Part shown: positions 8,360 to 17,026 of the stretch, one piece after another
Position numbering within the stretch: position 1 is the stretch's first letter
Layout: every line of letters starts with the position of its first letter
Assembly (NCBI RefSeq): GCF_025452235.1
Contig: NZ_CP104965.1
Span: 248,001-312,000 of the forward strand
DNA length: 64,000 nucleotides
Reading direction: 5' to 3'
DNA from: Devosia neptuniae
Lineage (GTDB): Bacteria > Pseudomonadota > Alphaproteobacteria > Rhizobiales > Devosiaceae
The notes under the pieces: model-generated
Told to the model about the DNA's origin: nothing
Database searches by the model: none
What the model saw: the letters and a program-made list of their open reading frames with translations, nothing else
Program-made: the position numbers and the translations under genes

Positions 8360-9316
8360 CTAATAGATCGCGTGGCTGGTCTTTTTGACCAGGAAGGCGC
8401 TAATGACGGCGCAGATCAGCAGGGTGACCACACCGATGGACGAGGCGTAGCCCATGCGGAAGAAGGAGAAAGCCTCTTCATAGGTCATGATGGCCAGTGT
8501 CTCGGTGGCCCCGACAGGCCCGCCGCCGGTCAGCACGTAGATGATCGAGAAATCGCGGAATACCCAGAGCACGGTGAGCACCAGCGTGACTCCCAGCACA
8601 GGGGCCAGGCACGGCACGGTGATCCAGAAAAAACGCTGGAATACATTGGCGCCATCGACCTTGGCCGCCTGGTAGAATTCCTCGGGGATGGACTGCAACC
8701 CGGCCAGGATCATGATCGAGATGAACGGATAGCCCTTCCACACCATGACCATGGTGACGGCGGAGAAGGCGCTGCCGGGGGAAGAGAACCAGCTGACTTG
8801 TCCGCCGATCAGGCCGACCTTGAGCAGCAGCCAATTGAGCACGCCGAAGGATGCGTCGAGTATCCACACCCAGGTGACCACCGCCACCACTTCCGGCACC
8901 GCCCAGGGCAGCGCAATCAGCATGCGCGCAAAGCTGCGGCCGCGGAATTGCTGATTGACCAGCAGGGCCGTGCCCATGCCGACGCAAAGAGAGATGCTGG
9001 TGACGACCAGCAGGAGCATGCAGGTGGTGCGGATGGCGTTCCAGAACTCGGGCGAGGAGAACAGCCGCTGGTAGTTCTTGAGCGTATAGTCGTCGGCGCC
9101 GAACGACAGCGTGGCGAATTTGACATCGTGGAAGCTGAGGTCGATGGCCAGCAGCATCGGATAGACCAGAATGGCCAGGATCAGCAAAGCCGCCGGAGCC
9201 AGCAGCAGATAGCCGAGCTTATTGGCGTGGCGGGGGCTCGCCAGGTCGATGCCGAACAATCCATGCGAGCGCCGCACAATTGGGGTCGCAGGCCGTGATT
9301 GGCTGAACTCGCTCAT
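8360..9316 (-). CDS. Sugar ABC transporter permease (MalF/UgpA type)
   Basis: 318-residue membrane permease. The first membrane segment follows a cytoplasmic lead of about 30 residues (LGYLLLAPAALLILAILVY), and the EAA loop is QAAKVDGANVFQRFFWIT. Together with the MalG-type subunit it forms the channel. It is the first permease gene after the two binding-protein genes, with a 66-base gap. Confidence 0.94.
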   Translation of the reverse strand: MSEFSQSRPATPIVRRSHGLFGIDLASPRHANKLGYLLLAPAALLILAILVYPMLLAIDLSFHDVKFATLSFGADDYTLKNYQRLFSSPEFWNAIRTTCMLLLVVTSISLCVGMGTALLVNQQFRGRSFARMLIALPWAVPEVVAVVTWVWILDASFGVLNWLLLKVGLIGGQVSWFSSPGSAFSAVTMVMVWKGYPFISIMILAGLQSIPEEFYQAAKVDGANVFQRFFWITVPCLAPVLGVTLVLTVLWVFRDFSIIYVLTGGGPVGATETLAIMTYEEAFSFFRMGYASSIGVVTLLICAVISAFLVKKTSHAIY

Positions 9317-9382
9317 GATCTCACCATTTTCCTAGCGATATCGATGCCGGCCCAGTGGGTGTCCACCGCGCCGGCGAAGTGA

Positions 9383-10639
9383 TTATTGCAGGGCAAGAAA
9401 GCGCTCCTGCAAGGTGGCGGCCGTGTCGGCCGCGGAACGATCCTCGATCAGCATGCGCTGGATTTCCTCGCGCACAATCGCCGCGATTTCGTTGTAGTGG
9501 GTCTCAAGGCCTACCGGGACGCGATCGACGCCGGCGGCCGCGGCCTGGTTCATGGCGTCGACGACAAGGCTATATTCGGGCGATGAATCCAGCGCCGTCT
9601 GGGTAACTGAGCCCGGACGCGGCGCTGGTGCACCGACGATTTCGGAGAACAGCTCTTGCATCTCCTGGGAGGTCGCGATGGCGATGAAATCCCAGACCAG
9701 CTGCTTTTTCTCGTCGGAGAGCTCGGCCGGCATGGTCAGCACTGCCGAAGCGCCGCCAACCGGCGGATCGAAGGGCGAAGGCACCAGCTTGAGCGATGGC
9801 TTGATCTCGTCGGAAGCGGTCGTCTCGATCACCCCAGCCAGTCCAGGATTTTCGATCCGCATCGCCACCTTGCCTTCGACGAAGAGTTGCCTGGCATCGC
9901 CGCCGGTCGTATCGGCGGGCACCAGACCTTCCTTGATCAGCGTCGTCCAATGCTCGAGGGCGGTGATCATTTCGGGCGTGTCCATCGCGGGAACGCCCTC
10001 CGGCGTCGTCCAGCTGGCGCCGGCATCGAGCACGAAATTGAGCATGTCGTTGATGTAATTATTGCCCGATGCGAGGTGCAGGCCGGTGCCATAGACATCG
10101 GTAATGCCGTCGCCATCAGTGTCCTGGGTCAGCTTGCGGGCGGCGTCGATAAACTCATCCCAATTGGTCGGCACGGGCACCCCGGCGGCATCGAGAAGCG
10201 CCTGGTTCACGCCCATAATGTAGCCGAAATACTGCATGTTGATGCAGCGCGTGGTGCCGTCCCAGGTGCAGAGCCCCTGCCCGGCCCAGCCGGTGAGATC
10301 GAGACCCGCCTTGTCGATCCAGGGACCCAGATCTTCCAGCCAGCCGTTTTCAGCAAAGGGCTGATATTCGAACGAGGCCAGATGGACGATGTCGGGCGCT
10401 GCGCCCGCCGCGAACTGGGTCATCATCGTGTCGGCGAATTCCTGCCGGGCGATCTGGGTCGCCTCGATCGTGTCGCCGGGATGGGTTTCCTCGAACTTGG
10501 CGATCACCGCTTCCCACCAAGGGCCGTAGGTGTCTTCGGTCAATTGCCAGGTCACAAAGGTCAGAGTTTCGGCCGTTGCAGGCACGACCGAACTCATCAG
10601 CGCCCCGAGCAAGAGGCCAGGCAAGGCATATCTCCGCAT
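9383..10639 (-). CDS. Sugar ABC transporter substrate-binding protein (family 1), copy 2
   Basis: 418 residues with a signal peptide (LLLGALMSSVVPATAE) and a family 1 solute-binding fold. GAGGAGG sits 5 bases before the ATG. It is clearly paralogous to the product of 10709-11971 over its whole length: shared blocks include TQFAAGA, PDIVHL, FAENGWLEDL and DLTGWAGQG. Both carry an EF-hand-like loop; here it is DTDGDGITD before VYGTGLHLA. Two binding proteins for one set of permeases suggest two related ligands. Confidence 0.93.
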   Translation of the reverse strand: MRRYALPGLLLGALMSSVVPATAETLTFVTWQLTEDTYGPWWEAVIAKFEETHPGDTIEATQIARQEFADTMMTQFAAGAAPDIVHLASFEYQPFAENGWLEDLGPWIDKAGLDLTGWAGQGLCTWDGTTRCINMQYFGYIMGVNQALLDAAGVPVPTNWDEFIDAARKLTQDTDGDGITDVYGTGLHLASGNNYINDMLNFVLDAGASWTTPEGVPAMDTPEMITALEHWTTLIKEGLVPADTTGGDARQLFVEGKVAMRIENPGLAGVIETTASDEIKPSLKLVPSPFDPPVGGASAVLTMPAELSDEKKQLVWDFIAIATSQEMQELFSEIVGAPAPRPGSVTQTALDSSPEYSLVVDAMNQAAAAGVDRVPVGLETHYNEIAAIVREEIQRMLIEDRSAADTAATLQERFLALQ

Positions 10640-10708
10640 CGTTTCCTCCTCGAAATCTGCGGGTGATGGATGAGGCCGCCCCGTATCGGGGCGACCTCCA
10701 CGCGCCTG

Positions 10709-11971
10709 CTATTGCAGGGCTTCAGCCTTTTGCTGGATCACGGCCACGACGTCTTCGGTCGGCAGCTTTTCGATCAGCATGCGCTGCAGCTCTTCGGCCG
10801 CCATCTTGGTGAACTCGTTGTTCTGCGCTTCGAGCCCGGTGGGAATGCGATCGACACCAGCAGCCGAAGCGGCGGCGGAAGCATCGATAAGCAATTGCAT
10901 ATGCGGCACGGCCTTGAAGGCGGCTTCGCTCACCGCGCCGGGCTTGGGAGCTGGCGAGGCGCCCAGTTCGGAATAGAGCTCCTGGAATTTCTGGCTGGTG
11001 GCGAGCTGGATGAACTCCCAGGCCAGTTCCTTCTTTTCGGCCGGCGTTTCGGAGGCCAGCGTCAAAACGTTGGACGAACCACCCAGCGGGGGCGAGAGCG
11101 GATCCGCGGCGAACTTGAGGTTCTCCTTGATCCCGGGCTCGGCGCGCTGCACGAAGCCGTTGATCCACGGCCCGTTGATGCGCATGGCGACCTTGCCCTC
11201 CATGAACAGCTGGTCGGTATCGCCGCCCACCATGCCGAGCGGGGTCAGTTCCTCTTCCACCAGCGTGCGCCAGCGGTTGATGCCTTCGATGGCTTCGGGC
11301 GTGTTGATCGTCACCTTGCCCTCGGCATTGGTCCAGCGACCGCCGGCCGACAGCACGAACATCAGCACGTCATTGGTGTAGCTGGAATTGGCGGTGGCTA
11401 GGTGCATGCCGGTGCCATAGACGTCCTTGATGCCATCATTATCGCGGTCGATCGTGGTGGCGCGGGCGGCGGCCAGGAACTCGTCCCAAGTGGTGGGAAC
11501 CGCAACGCCGGCTTCGTTCAGCAAGGCTTCGTTATAGGCCAGGATATAGCCGAAATAGAGCATCATGATGCACTGGGTCTTGCCGTCCCAGGTGCAGGCG
11601 CCCTGGCCGGCCCAGCCGGTCAGGTCCATGCCGGACTTTTCGATCCAGGGGTCGAGATCTTCCAGCCAGCCATTTTCGGCAAAGGTCTGATATTCGAACG
11701 AAGTCAGGTGCACGATATCGGGCGGTGCGCCGGCTGCGAACTGGGTGATCATCGCGTCGCTATAGCCATCGCGCGGCACCAGGGTGAAATCGATCTTGAC
11801 GTCCGGGTGGGTGGCCTCGAATTCCTTGATCAGCAGGTCCCACCAGTCGCCATAGCCCTTTTCGCCCTTTTGCCAGGAAACGAAACTGAGCGTGGTCTGG
11901 GCGACGGCCACGCCTGGTAGCAGGATGGTGCCAGCCAGCAACAGGCTGGCCAGGGTTTTGGTAAGTTTCAT
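10709..11971 (-). CDS. Sugar ABC transporter substrate-binding protein (family 1), copy 1
   Basis: 420-residue periplasmic binding protein with signal peptide MKLTKTLASLLLAG followed by VAVAQ. The start at 11971 is preferred over an in-frame ATG 21 bases upstream because GGGAGGAA lies just before it. The calcium-type loop is DRDNDGIKD. It is a tandem paralogue of the downstream copy at 9383-10639, with a 69-base gap between them. It lies 23 bases after the dehydratase gene and belongs to the same operon. Confidence 0.93.
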   Translation of the reverse strand: MKLTKTLASLLLAGTILLPGVAVAQTTLSFVSWQKGEKGYGDWWDLLIKEFEATHPDVKIDFTLVPRDGYSDAMITQFAAGAPPDIVHLTSFEYQTFAENGWLEDLDPWIEKSGMDLTGWAGQGACTWDGKTQCIMMLYFGYILAYNEALLNEAGVAVPTTWDEFLAAARATTIDRDNDGIKDVYGTGMHLATANSSYTNDVLMFVLSAGGRWTNAEGKVTINTPEAIEGINRWRTLVEEELTPLGMVGGDTDQLFMEGKVAMRINGPWINGFVQRAEPGIKENLKFAADPLSPPLGGSSNVLTLASETPAEKKELAWEFIQLATSQKFQELYSELGASPAPKPGAVSEAAFKAVPHMQLLIDASAAASAAGVDRIPTGLEAQNNEFTKMAAEELQRMLIEKLPTEDVVAVIQQKAEALQ

Positions 11972-11994
11972 GACGTTCCTCCCGATTGTCATAG

Positions 11995-13164
11995 TTACTT
12001 GTGCATGATGGCGATGGCCTCGGCCGACGGTTCGGCGCCGATGCCAGGTGCGTCAGGGACGATGTAGCGTCCCTCCTTCACTTCGAGGGCAGTGGTGATG
12101 TAGGGCGCGTTGCGCGCCATCACCGAGTGCTGGAATTCGTGGGCGCGGACATTTTGCAGCGTCGCGCTGGCCTGCAGGCTCGCCGCGAGGAAAATGCCGG
12201 TGCCGATCGTGGCGTGCGGAATGACCGCGCGATGATGCGCCGCCGCAAACAGGCCCATGCGGTGGAAGGCGGTGATGCCGACATGGCCCATTTCAGGCTG
12301 GATGATGGCCAAGGGCCCCGCTTCAAGCCGGCGGCGCACGTCGAACACGGTGCGCCATTCCTCGCCCGCAGCGATCAGCGCCGGGGCATGCTCGGCCGCC
12401 CGGGCAATGCCTTCGATATCCTCGGGCTTGCAGACCGCTTCGAGGAACCAGGGATTATAGGGCAGGCATTGATGGGCCAGCGCAATGGTCTCGACATCCG
12501 AGAGCGTCCAATGCAGATCCGCGGCAATCATCGCCGTCGGTCCCAGCGCCTCGCGCAAGGAGCGGAATTCGGCGACCACGCCATCATCGGCGTGTGGCGA
12601 GGCGAACTTGAACTGGTCGAAGCCCTTGTCCTGCCAGCTCTTGGCGAAGGCGGCGCGCTCGGCCAGCGAAGGCCCGGGAATGCCTGAGACATAGGCGGGA
12701 ATTTCGGTGTGACGGACGCCGCCCAGGAGCTTGGCCACCGGAGCGTTGCGCAGCTTGCCGCAGATATCCCAAAGAGCGATATCCACTGCGGCCAAGGCAT
12801 CGTGGTAATAGCCACCATCATGGCCGCGCACGCGCATCAGGTCATAGAGATCTTCGTAGATCACCGTGACATCGAATGGATCGCGGCCAATGACGAAGCC
12901 CGAAAGCAGATCATCGATGATCGCCATCACCGCGGCTGGCGCCACAATGCCATAGGTTTCGCCCCAACCCACGGTGCCATCCACCGTCTCGATACGGCAG
13001 ATCACCGTACGGTCCTTGGTCGGGTAGACGGTGCGATTGCCGCCGCGGACGAAATATCCGGCCGCATTGGTGGTTTCGCCGGGTTTGGGTCCGCCCAGAT
13101 AGGGCTCGTCCTGACGGGCGATCTGAATGGTGAAGCTTTCGACGGATTTGATGCGGCTGGTCAT
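11995..13164 (-). CDS. Mandelate racemase/muconate lactonizing enzyme family, probable sugar-acid dehydratase
   Basis: 389-residue member of the enolase superfamily. The barrel shows the metal ligands in order: D in AADLHW, E in FLEAVCKPED and E in AAGEEWRT, and a late histidine in VIPHATIGTGIF. The D-x-H pattern in ADLHW resembles galactonate and mannonate dehydratases, in which the histidine acts as general acid/base. The usual K-x-K on the second barrel strand appears as QFK. With a deoxy-ketogalactonate kinase next door, dehydration of a six-carbon aldonate is the best guess. It overlaps the aldolase stop by 4 bases. Confidence 0.85.
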   Translation of the reverse strand: MTSRIKSVESFTIQIARQDEPYLGGPKPGETTNAAGYFVRGGNRTVYPTKDRTVICRIETVDGTVGWGETYGIVAPAAVMAIIDDLLSGFVIGRDPFDVTVIYEDLYDLMRVRGHDGGYYHDALAAVDIALWDICGKLRNAPVAKLLGGVRHTEIPAYVSGIPGPSLAERAAFAKSWQDKGFDQFKFASPHADDGVVAEFRSLREALGPTAMIAADLHWTLSDVETIALAHQCLPYNPWFLEAVCKPEDIEGIARAAEHAPALIAAGEEWRTVFDVRRRLEAGPLAIIQPEMGHVGITAFHRMGLFAAAHHRAVIPHATIGTGIFLAASLQASATLQNVRAHEFQHSVMARNAPYITTALEVKEGRYIVPDAPGIGAEPSAEAIAIMHK

Positions 13165-14090
13165 CTTGCCTCTCCCACGGCGCGCAGCGTCTCCGCCGGC
13201 TCTACTGTCAGCAGATCGGCAAGCTCGGTCAGCATCATGTCGATTTCAGCATGGCCGTGAGCATCGAAGGCCGGCAGCGGCGCGCGAACGGCGGCGGAAG
13301 TGAAAACGCCCCGGCGCACCAGCACTTCCTTGGTCAATGCCATGCGATAGATCATCTGCACCAAAAGGATTGGCAGCGAGCGGATATAGAGCTCGCGCGC
13401 CCGTTCAATGTTCCCGTCCGTGAAAGCCCGGTATAGGGCGGCATGCAGATCGGTGATTTCGACGGCGGGCATCAGCGCAATGGCGCCGCGCTGCAGTTCA
13501 TCGAGAACATAGCGCGAGCCACCGCCACCCATGACGCCAGCGAGCCGGTCGCCCGTGGCATCGATCAGCGCGGTGATGCGCGGACCTGATGGCAGCGTCT
13601 CCTCCTTGACGTAGCGAATGGCGGGCACGGCTTTGACCACTTCGGCAATCGTGCTCACCGGCAGGCCCGAGCCGACCGGTGCGGGCGCATTTTGCAGGAT
13701 CAGGTCGAGACCGCTGCCTTTTGCAACTGCCGAGAAGAAGGCAATGAGCGCTGTTAGATCGCTCCCGACGCTGGCGGGGGCCATTACCATCGCGGCCGTC
13801 GCTCCAGCAGCCTTGCCGCTCTGGCAGAAGGCAATGACCTCGGCGGGGGTCGCGGCACTGGCGCCGACGATAAAGGGTTTGCGGCCGGCCAGCGTCTTGC
13901 CCACGACCTCCACCAGCACCTGCCGCTCATCTGCACTCAGGTGATCGAACTCGCTCGCCACTCCGGGGAACACCACGCCGTCCGCGCCAGCCTCGAGGGC
14001 GAAGGCGGTAGCACGCGCCATGGCGGCGCTATCGACCCCACCTCCGGCGGCAAATGGCGTTGGCAGAACTGGCAATACCCCGAGCAGCAT
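13161..14090 (-). CDS. Dihydrodipicolinate synthase/KDG aldolase family protein
   Basis: 309-residue class I aldolase-fold protein (DapA/NanA/KdgA family). The Schiff-base lysine is in IRYVKEE; the tyrosine usually seen in the Y-N-x-P segment is replaced by glutamine (LILQNAPAP). The start at 14090 has GGGAGG 10 bases upstream; the reading to 14132 would run into the operator region. It is the first gene of the long minus-strand operon. Family members cleave or form 2-keto-3-deoxy sugar acids; here it would act on the product of the adjacent dehydratase. Confidence 0.85.
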   Translation of the reverse strand: MLLGVLPVLPTPFAAGGGVDSAAMARATAFALEAGADGVVFPGVASEFDHLSADERQVLVEVVGKTLAGRKPFIVGASAATPAEVIAFCQSGKAAGATAAMVMAPASVGSDLTALIAFFSAVAKGSGLDLILQNAPAPVGSGLPVSTIAEVVKAVPAIRYVKEETLPSGPRITALIDATGDRLAGVMGGGGSRYVLDELQRGAIALMPAVEITDLHAALYRAFTDGNIERARELYIRSLPILLVQMIYRMALTKEVLVRRGVFTSAAVRAPLPAFDAHGHAEIDMMLTELADLLTVEPAETLRAVGEAR

Positions 14091-14112
14091 GTTCGACGAT
14101 CCTCCCTCAGTA

Positions 14113-14149
14113 GTTCCAACATATGGAACCAACTTCTTTTATGTGGAAC
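14113..14149. promoter_or_regulatory. IclR-type operator between the sugar-acid operon and dgoK
   Basis: GTTCCA-ACATA-TGGAAC (14113-14129) is a perfect inverted repeat, and a further TGGAAC half-site (14144-14149) lies 20 bases, about two helical turns, away. The GGAA/TTCC form resembles IclR family operators (IclR consensus TGGAAATNATTTCCA). It sits in the 131-base divergent promoter of the operon that encodes the IclR-lactonase fusion, so that protein is the natural candidate to bind it. Binding is inferred. Confidence 0.6.
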
Positions 14150-14221
14150 AACATACATGAGCTGTGCTAGCGGTCAAGTGCGACCCGCGCGGTCCACCTT
14201 TTCCCCATGCAAGGAGTGCCC

Positions 14222-15121
14222 ATGCTGATCGGTGTTGAATGGACGTCGTCCAGTTTTGGCGCGGAGCTGATCGACGATGGCGGCGCCGTTCTGGCGCAGG
14301 CGCATCACCCGATAGGGACCAACGCGGTCAGCGATCGCGCCTTTGCAGCGCGCTTTGCGGAACTGTTGCCCGCCGACTGGTCCAGGCAAGCCGAAGCAGT
14401 CTATTTCTCGGGCATGGTGACGGCGCGCAATGGCTGGCACGAAACCGGCTTCGTCCCTGCCCCCGCCGGATTTGACGACCTTGCTGGCGCGGCGACCATT
14501 GTGGCGGGCGAGACTATCCCGCACGTCTTCCTGCCCGGAATATCAGCGACGGGGGTGCTACCCGATGTGATGCGTGGCGAAGAGCTCAAGGCATTTGCGG
14601 CCGACGATGGAATGGCCGGCGCCGTCGTGATCCTGCCGGGTGCGCACACGAAATACGTGACCATCGAGGACGGTCACATCATTGGCCTCGCGACCTATAT
14701 GGGCGGCGAAATGGCCAATCTGCTGCGCAAGGATTCGCTGGTCAGCCGGCTCATTCCGCAGGGGGCCATCATTGACGATGCGGGGTTCGAGCGCGGCCTG
14801 CGCATGGCATGGCTCGACGACATACCGGGCGGACCGCTGCGCCGCGCTTTTTCAGCACGCAGCCTCGTACTTTTCGAGCGCATGCCGGCAGACGAAATCA
14901 GCGGCTATATTGCGGGCCTCATGGTTGGCGCCGAAATTGCCGAAGCCCAGGCCGAATGGCCACTGCAACAGGCGCCGGTCCTGGTCGTTGGTGCCAGCCC
15001 AGAAGCGCTGCGCTATCAGAGAGCGCTCGAGCTTCGCGGCATATCCGCACGATCAGTGACCGCGGCCACCGCCCCAAGTTTTGCGCGCCTGCACGCAAAG
15101 CTTGTACACCGGCTAAGCTAG
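14222..15121 (+). CDS. dgoK: 2-dehydro-3-deoxygalactonokinase
   Basis: 299-residue sugar-acid kinase of the DgoK family. Recognisable family blocks are the start IGVEWTSSSFGAELID, the metal/phosphate segment VVILPGAHTKYVTI, GLATYMGGEMANLL and the late VLVVGAS. It phosphorylates 2-keto-3-deoxygalactonate for the De Ley-Doudoroff pathway. AAGGAG (14211-14216) lies 5 bases before the ATG at 14222, which decides against the ATG at 14207. It is divergent from the sugar-acid operon and shares its operator region. No classical KDPGal aldolase (DgoA) is in view. Confidence 0.9.
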   Translation: MLIGVEWTSSSFGAELIDDGGAVLAQAHHPIGTNAVSDRAFAARFAELLPADWSRQAEAVYFSGMVTARNGWHETGFVPAPAGFDDLAGAATIVAGETIPHVFLPGISATGVLPDVMRGEELKAFAADDGMAGAVVILPGAHTKYVTIEDGHIIGLATYMGGEMANLLRKDSLVSRLIPQGAIIDDAGFERGLRMAWLDDIPGGPLRRAFSARSLVLFERMPADEISGYIAGLMVGAEIAEAQAEWPLQQAPVLVVGASPEALRYQRALELRGISARSVTAATAPSFARLHAKLVHRLS

Positions 15122-15168
15122 TCTACTGAGACAACGTGCGACCGGGGTTTGACCGGACTTATGCAACT

Positions 15169-16113
15169 TCAGGCGATGGCGCCTTCAAATTCCTCCGCCA
15201 TGCCGGACAGGGCCGCCGGCGTGTCGCGGGCGTAGCGTGCCGGCGACACACCAACGTCACGCAGGAAAGCGACGCTGAAGGCGCTTGCCGAACGGTAGCC
15301 AACCTGCCGGGCAATTTCGCCGACACTTGCCTCTCGCTTGCGCAGCAAGTCCTTGGCCAAAGCCAGTCGCCAGGCCTTCAGATATTCCATCGGCGCCATG
15401 CCTATTGCGCTTTGAAAGCGCTCATGGAAACCCGAGCGGGACAAAGCTGCCTCGCGTGCCAGTTCGGCCACGGTCCAGCCGCGTCCGGGTCTTGCATGCA
15501 TATTCCGTATCGCCACGGCCAGCCGCTCGTCCGACAGGCCGCGCAACAATCCCGGTGAATCGCCCAGTTCGGCCGTCGAGCGCAGCGCCTCGATCAGCAG
15601 CACTTCCAGCAGATGCTGCAACACCACCTCTCGCCCCGGCTTGCTGCCCACCGCCTCGTCACCCAGCAATTGCATCAGCATAGCGAGGCGATGTTCGCCC
15701 CGAACCACCACCAGTTCAGGCAGCAGCGACGACAATAGCGTCGCGTCTTCGGACTGGAATATGCAATAGCCCACCAGCGCCCGCATATCGATCGGACCAT
15801 CGATACTGCCGACGCGATACCCCCCTCCGGGTAGGGTGACCGGATCGATCACCAGGTCATTGTCACTGCTAGGCACCTCACTCCACATCATGAAGTCCTG
15901 CGCAGAAGGAATGAGAATGAAATCGCCTGCGTTGACGATGACCTCGCCGCTTTGATGATCCCGGTAACGCAGGCTGCCCTTAAGCACCGCGACGTAATAG
16001 GGGTTGGGCGATTGCGTCCGCTGCACACGCCACGCCCCCGATCCGGTCACACATTTGGAAAACGGCGCGCCTGGTTGCAGCAAGCCAACGATCTGTGCGA
16101 GGGGATCAGCCAT
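15169..16113 (-). CDS. AraC family transcriptional regulator (cupin N-terminal domain)
   Basis: 314 residues. The first 190 or so form a cupin-type effector domain (GEVIVNAGDFILIPSAQ). The C-terminal 100 hold the double helix-turn-helix: VAELAREAALSRSGFHERFQ followed by VGEIARQVGYRSASAFSVAF. It is divergent from the SDR gene at 16210, a common pair in which the AraC protein activates the SDR. The effector is unknown. Confidence 0.92.
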   Translation of the reverse strand: MADPLAQIVGLLQPGAPFSKCVTGSGAWRVQRTQSPNPYYVAVLKGSLRYRDHQSGEVIVNAGDFILIPSAQDFMMWSEVPSSDNDLVIDPVTLPGGGYRVGSIDGPIDMRALVGYCIFQSEDATLLSSLLPELVVVRGEHRLAMLMQLLGDEAVGSKPGREVVLQHLLEVLLIEALRSTAELGDSPGLLRGLSDERLAVAIRNMHARPGRGWTVAELAREAALSRSGFHERFQSAIGMAPMEYLKAWRLALAKDLLRKREASVGEIARQVGYRSASAFSVAFLRDVGVSPARYARDTPAALSGMAEEFEGAIA

Positions 16114-16136
16114 TCTGGACTCATTCGATATAATCC

Positions 16137-16161
16137 TGGACGTTTAAATATAGAACGTCCA
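16137..16161. promoter_or_regulatory. Perfect 8-base inverted repeat between araC-type gene and SDR
   Basis: TGGACGTT (16137-16144) and AACGTCCA (16154-16161) form a perfect inverted repeat around a 9-base AT-rich spacer. It lies 23 bases upstream of the AraC-type start and about 50 bases upstream of the SDR. AraC proteins often use direct repeats, so another regulator, or a dimer binding symmetrically, is possible. Confidence 0.55.
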
Positions 16162-16209
16162 ACGACCCATGACCATCTCCTGTTCGGCCAATCAAAACAG
16201 GATCATGCC

Positions 16210-16968
16210 ATGCCTCATAATTCACGCATCGCACTCGTCACCGGCGCCAATCAGGGCATCGGGCTGCAGATCGCGACCGACCTCGCCGCCAGCGGCCTCA
16301 CCGTGCTACTCGCCTCGCGCAATCTCGAGCGCGGCAAATCAGCGGCCCAAACCCTTGCCGGCGATGTTCATCCCATCCAGCTCGATGTCACCGACGAAGC
16401 GTCGATCCGCGCCGCTGTCGCACAGGTCGAACGGCAATTTGGCCGTCTCGACATTCTCGTCAACAATGCCGCGATTTCCAGGGCCAATGGCCAGGAGGTC
16501 GAGACCATGCAGGACTATATCCAGCGTTCGCGCGCAACGCTGATCCCGGTCGATGAAGTGCGCACCATCTGGGAGACCAATGTTTTCGGTGTCATCGCCG
16601 TCACTCAGGCCTTCGTACCCCTATTGCGCAAGTCAGAAGCTGCACGCATCGTCAATGTATCGAGTGGCCTCGGCTCGCTCACCGTGAACGCCACACCACA
16701 TCCCTACCGAGCGACCTTCAATCCCGGCTACGGAGCCTCCAAGACCGCGCTCAACGCCATCACGCTGGCCTTTGCCATCGATCTTGAAGCCGAAGGCATC
16801 AAGGTCAACGCGGTGACCCCTGGCTTCACCAGCACTGCGCTCAACAATTACGAAGGCACCGAAACCGTCCAGCAAGGCGCCGCCGAAGCCGTCCGCGTCG
16901 CCCTCCTCGGCAGCGAAGGCCCGACCGGCACCTTCACGGGGTCAGTCAACAAAACCCAACCCTGGTAA
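16210..16968 (+). CDS. SDR family oxidoreductase
   Basis: 252-residue classical SDR starting MPHNSRIALV. It shows the cofactor motif TGANQGIG, NNAA in place of the usual NNAG, serine in NVSSGLGS, and catalytic YGASK. An arginine in ASRNLERG after beta-2 favours NADP. Upstream in-frame sequence belongs to the promoter and the divergent AraC gene, so the start at 16210 is preferred. This subgroup resembles carbonyl-reductase-like SDRs. The substrate is not known. Confidence 0.88.
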   Translation: MPHNSRIALVTGANQGIGLQIATDLAASGLTVLLASRNLERGKSAAQTLAGDVHPIQLDVTDEASIRAAVAQVERQFGRLDILVNNAAISRANGQEVETMQDYIQRSRATLIPVDEVRTIWETNVFGVIAVTQAFVPLLRKSEAARIVNVSSGLGSLTVNATPHPYRATFNPGYGASKTALNAITLAFAIDLEAEGIKVNAVTPGFTSTALNNYEGTETVQQGAAEAVRVALLGSEGPTGTFTGSVNKTQPW

Positions 16969-16975
16969 TCTGACC

Positions 16976-17006
16976 ATGGCCCGCCGGCGCCCTGCCGGCG
17001 GGCCAT
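16976..17006. terminator. Perfect 13-bp hairpin between convergent genes
   Basis: ATGGCCCGCCGGC (16976-16988) pairs perfectly with GCCGGCGGGCCAT (16994-17006) around a 5-base loop. It begins 7 bases after the SDR stop and lies 20 bases beyond the convergent gene ending at 17027. There is no T-run, so it would be a GC-rich structure serving both directions. Confidence 0.7.
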
Positions 17007-17026
17007 ACGGCAGCAGATCGCGATTT

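Noticed and set aside
8372..9298. Long plus-strand open frame over the MalF-type permease
   Set aside because: Its translation is Asp/Gln/His/Gly-rich without motifs, while the minus strand encodes a clear permease.
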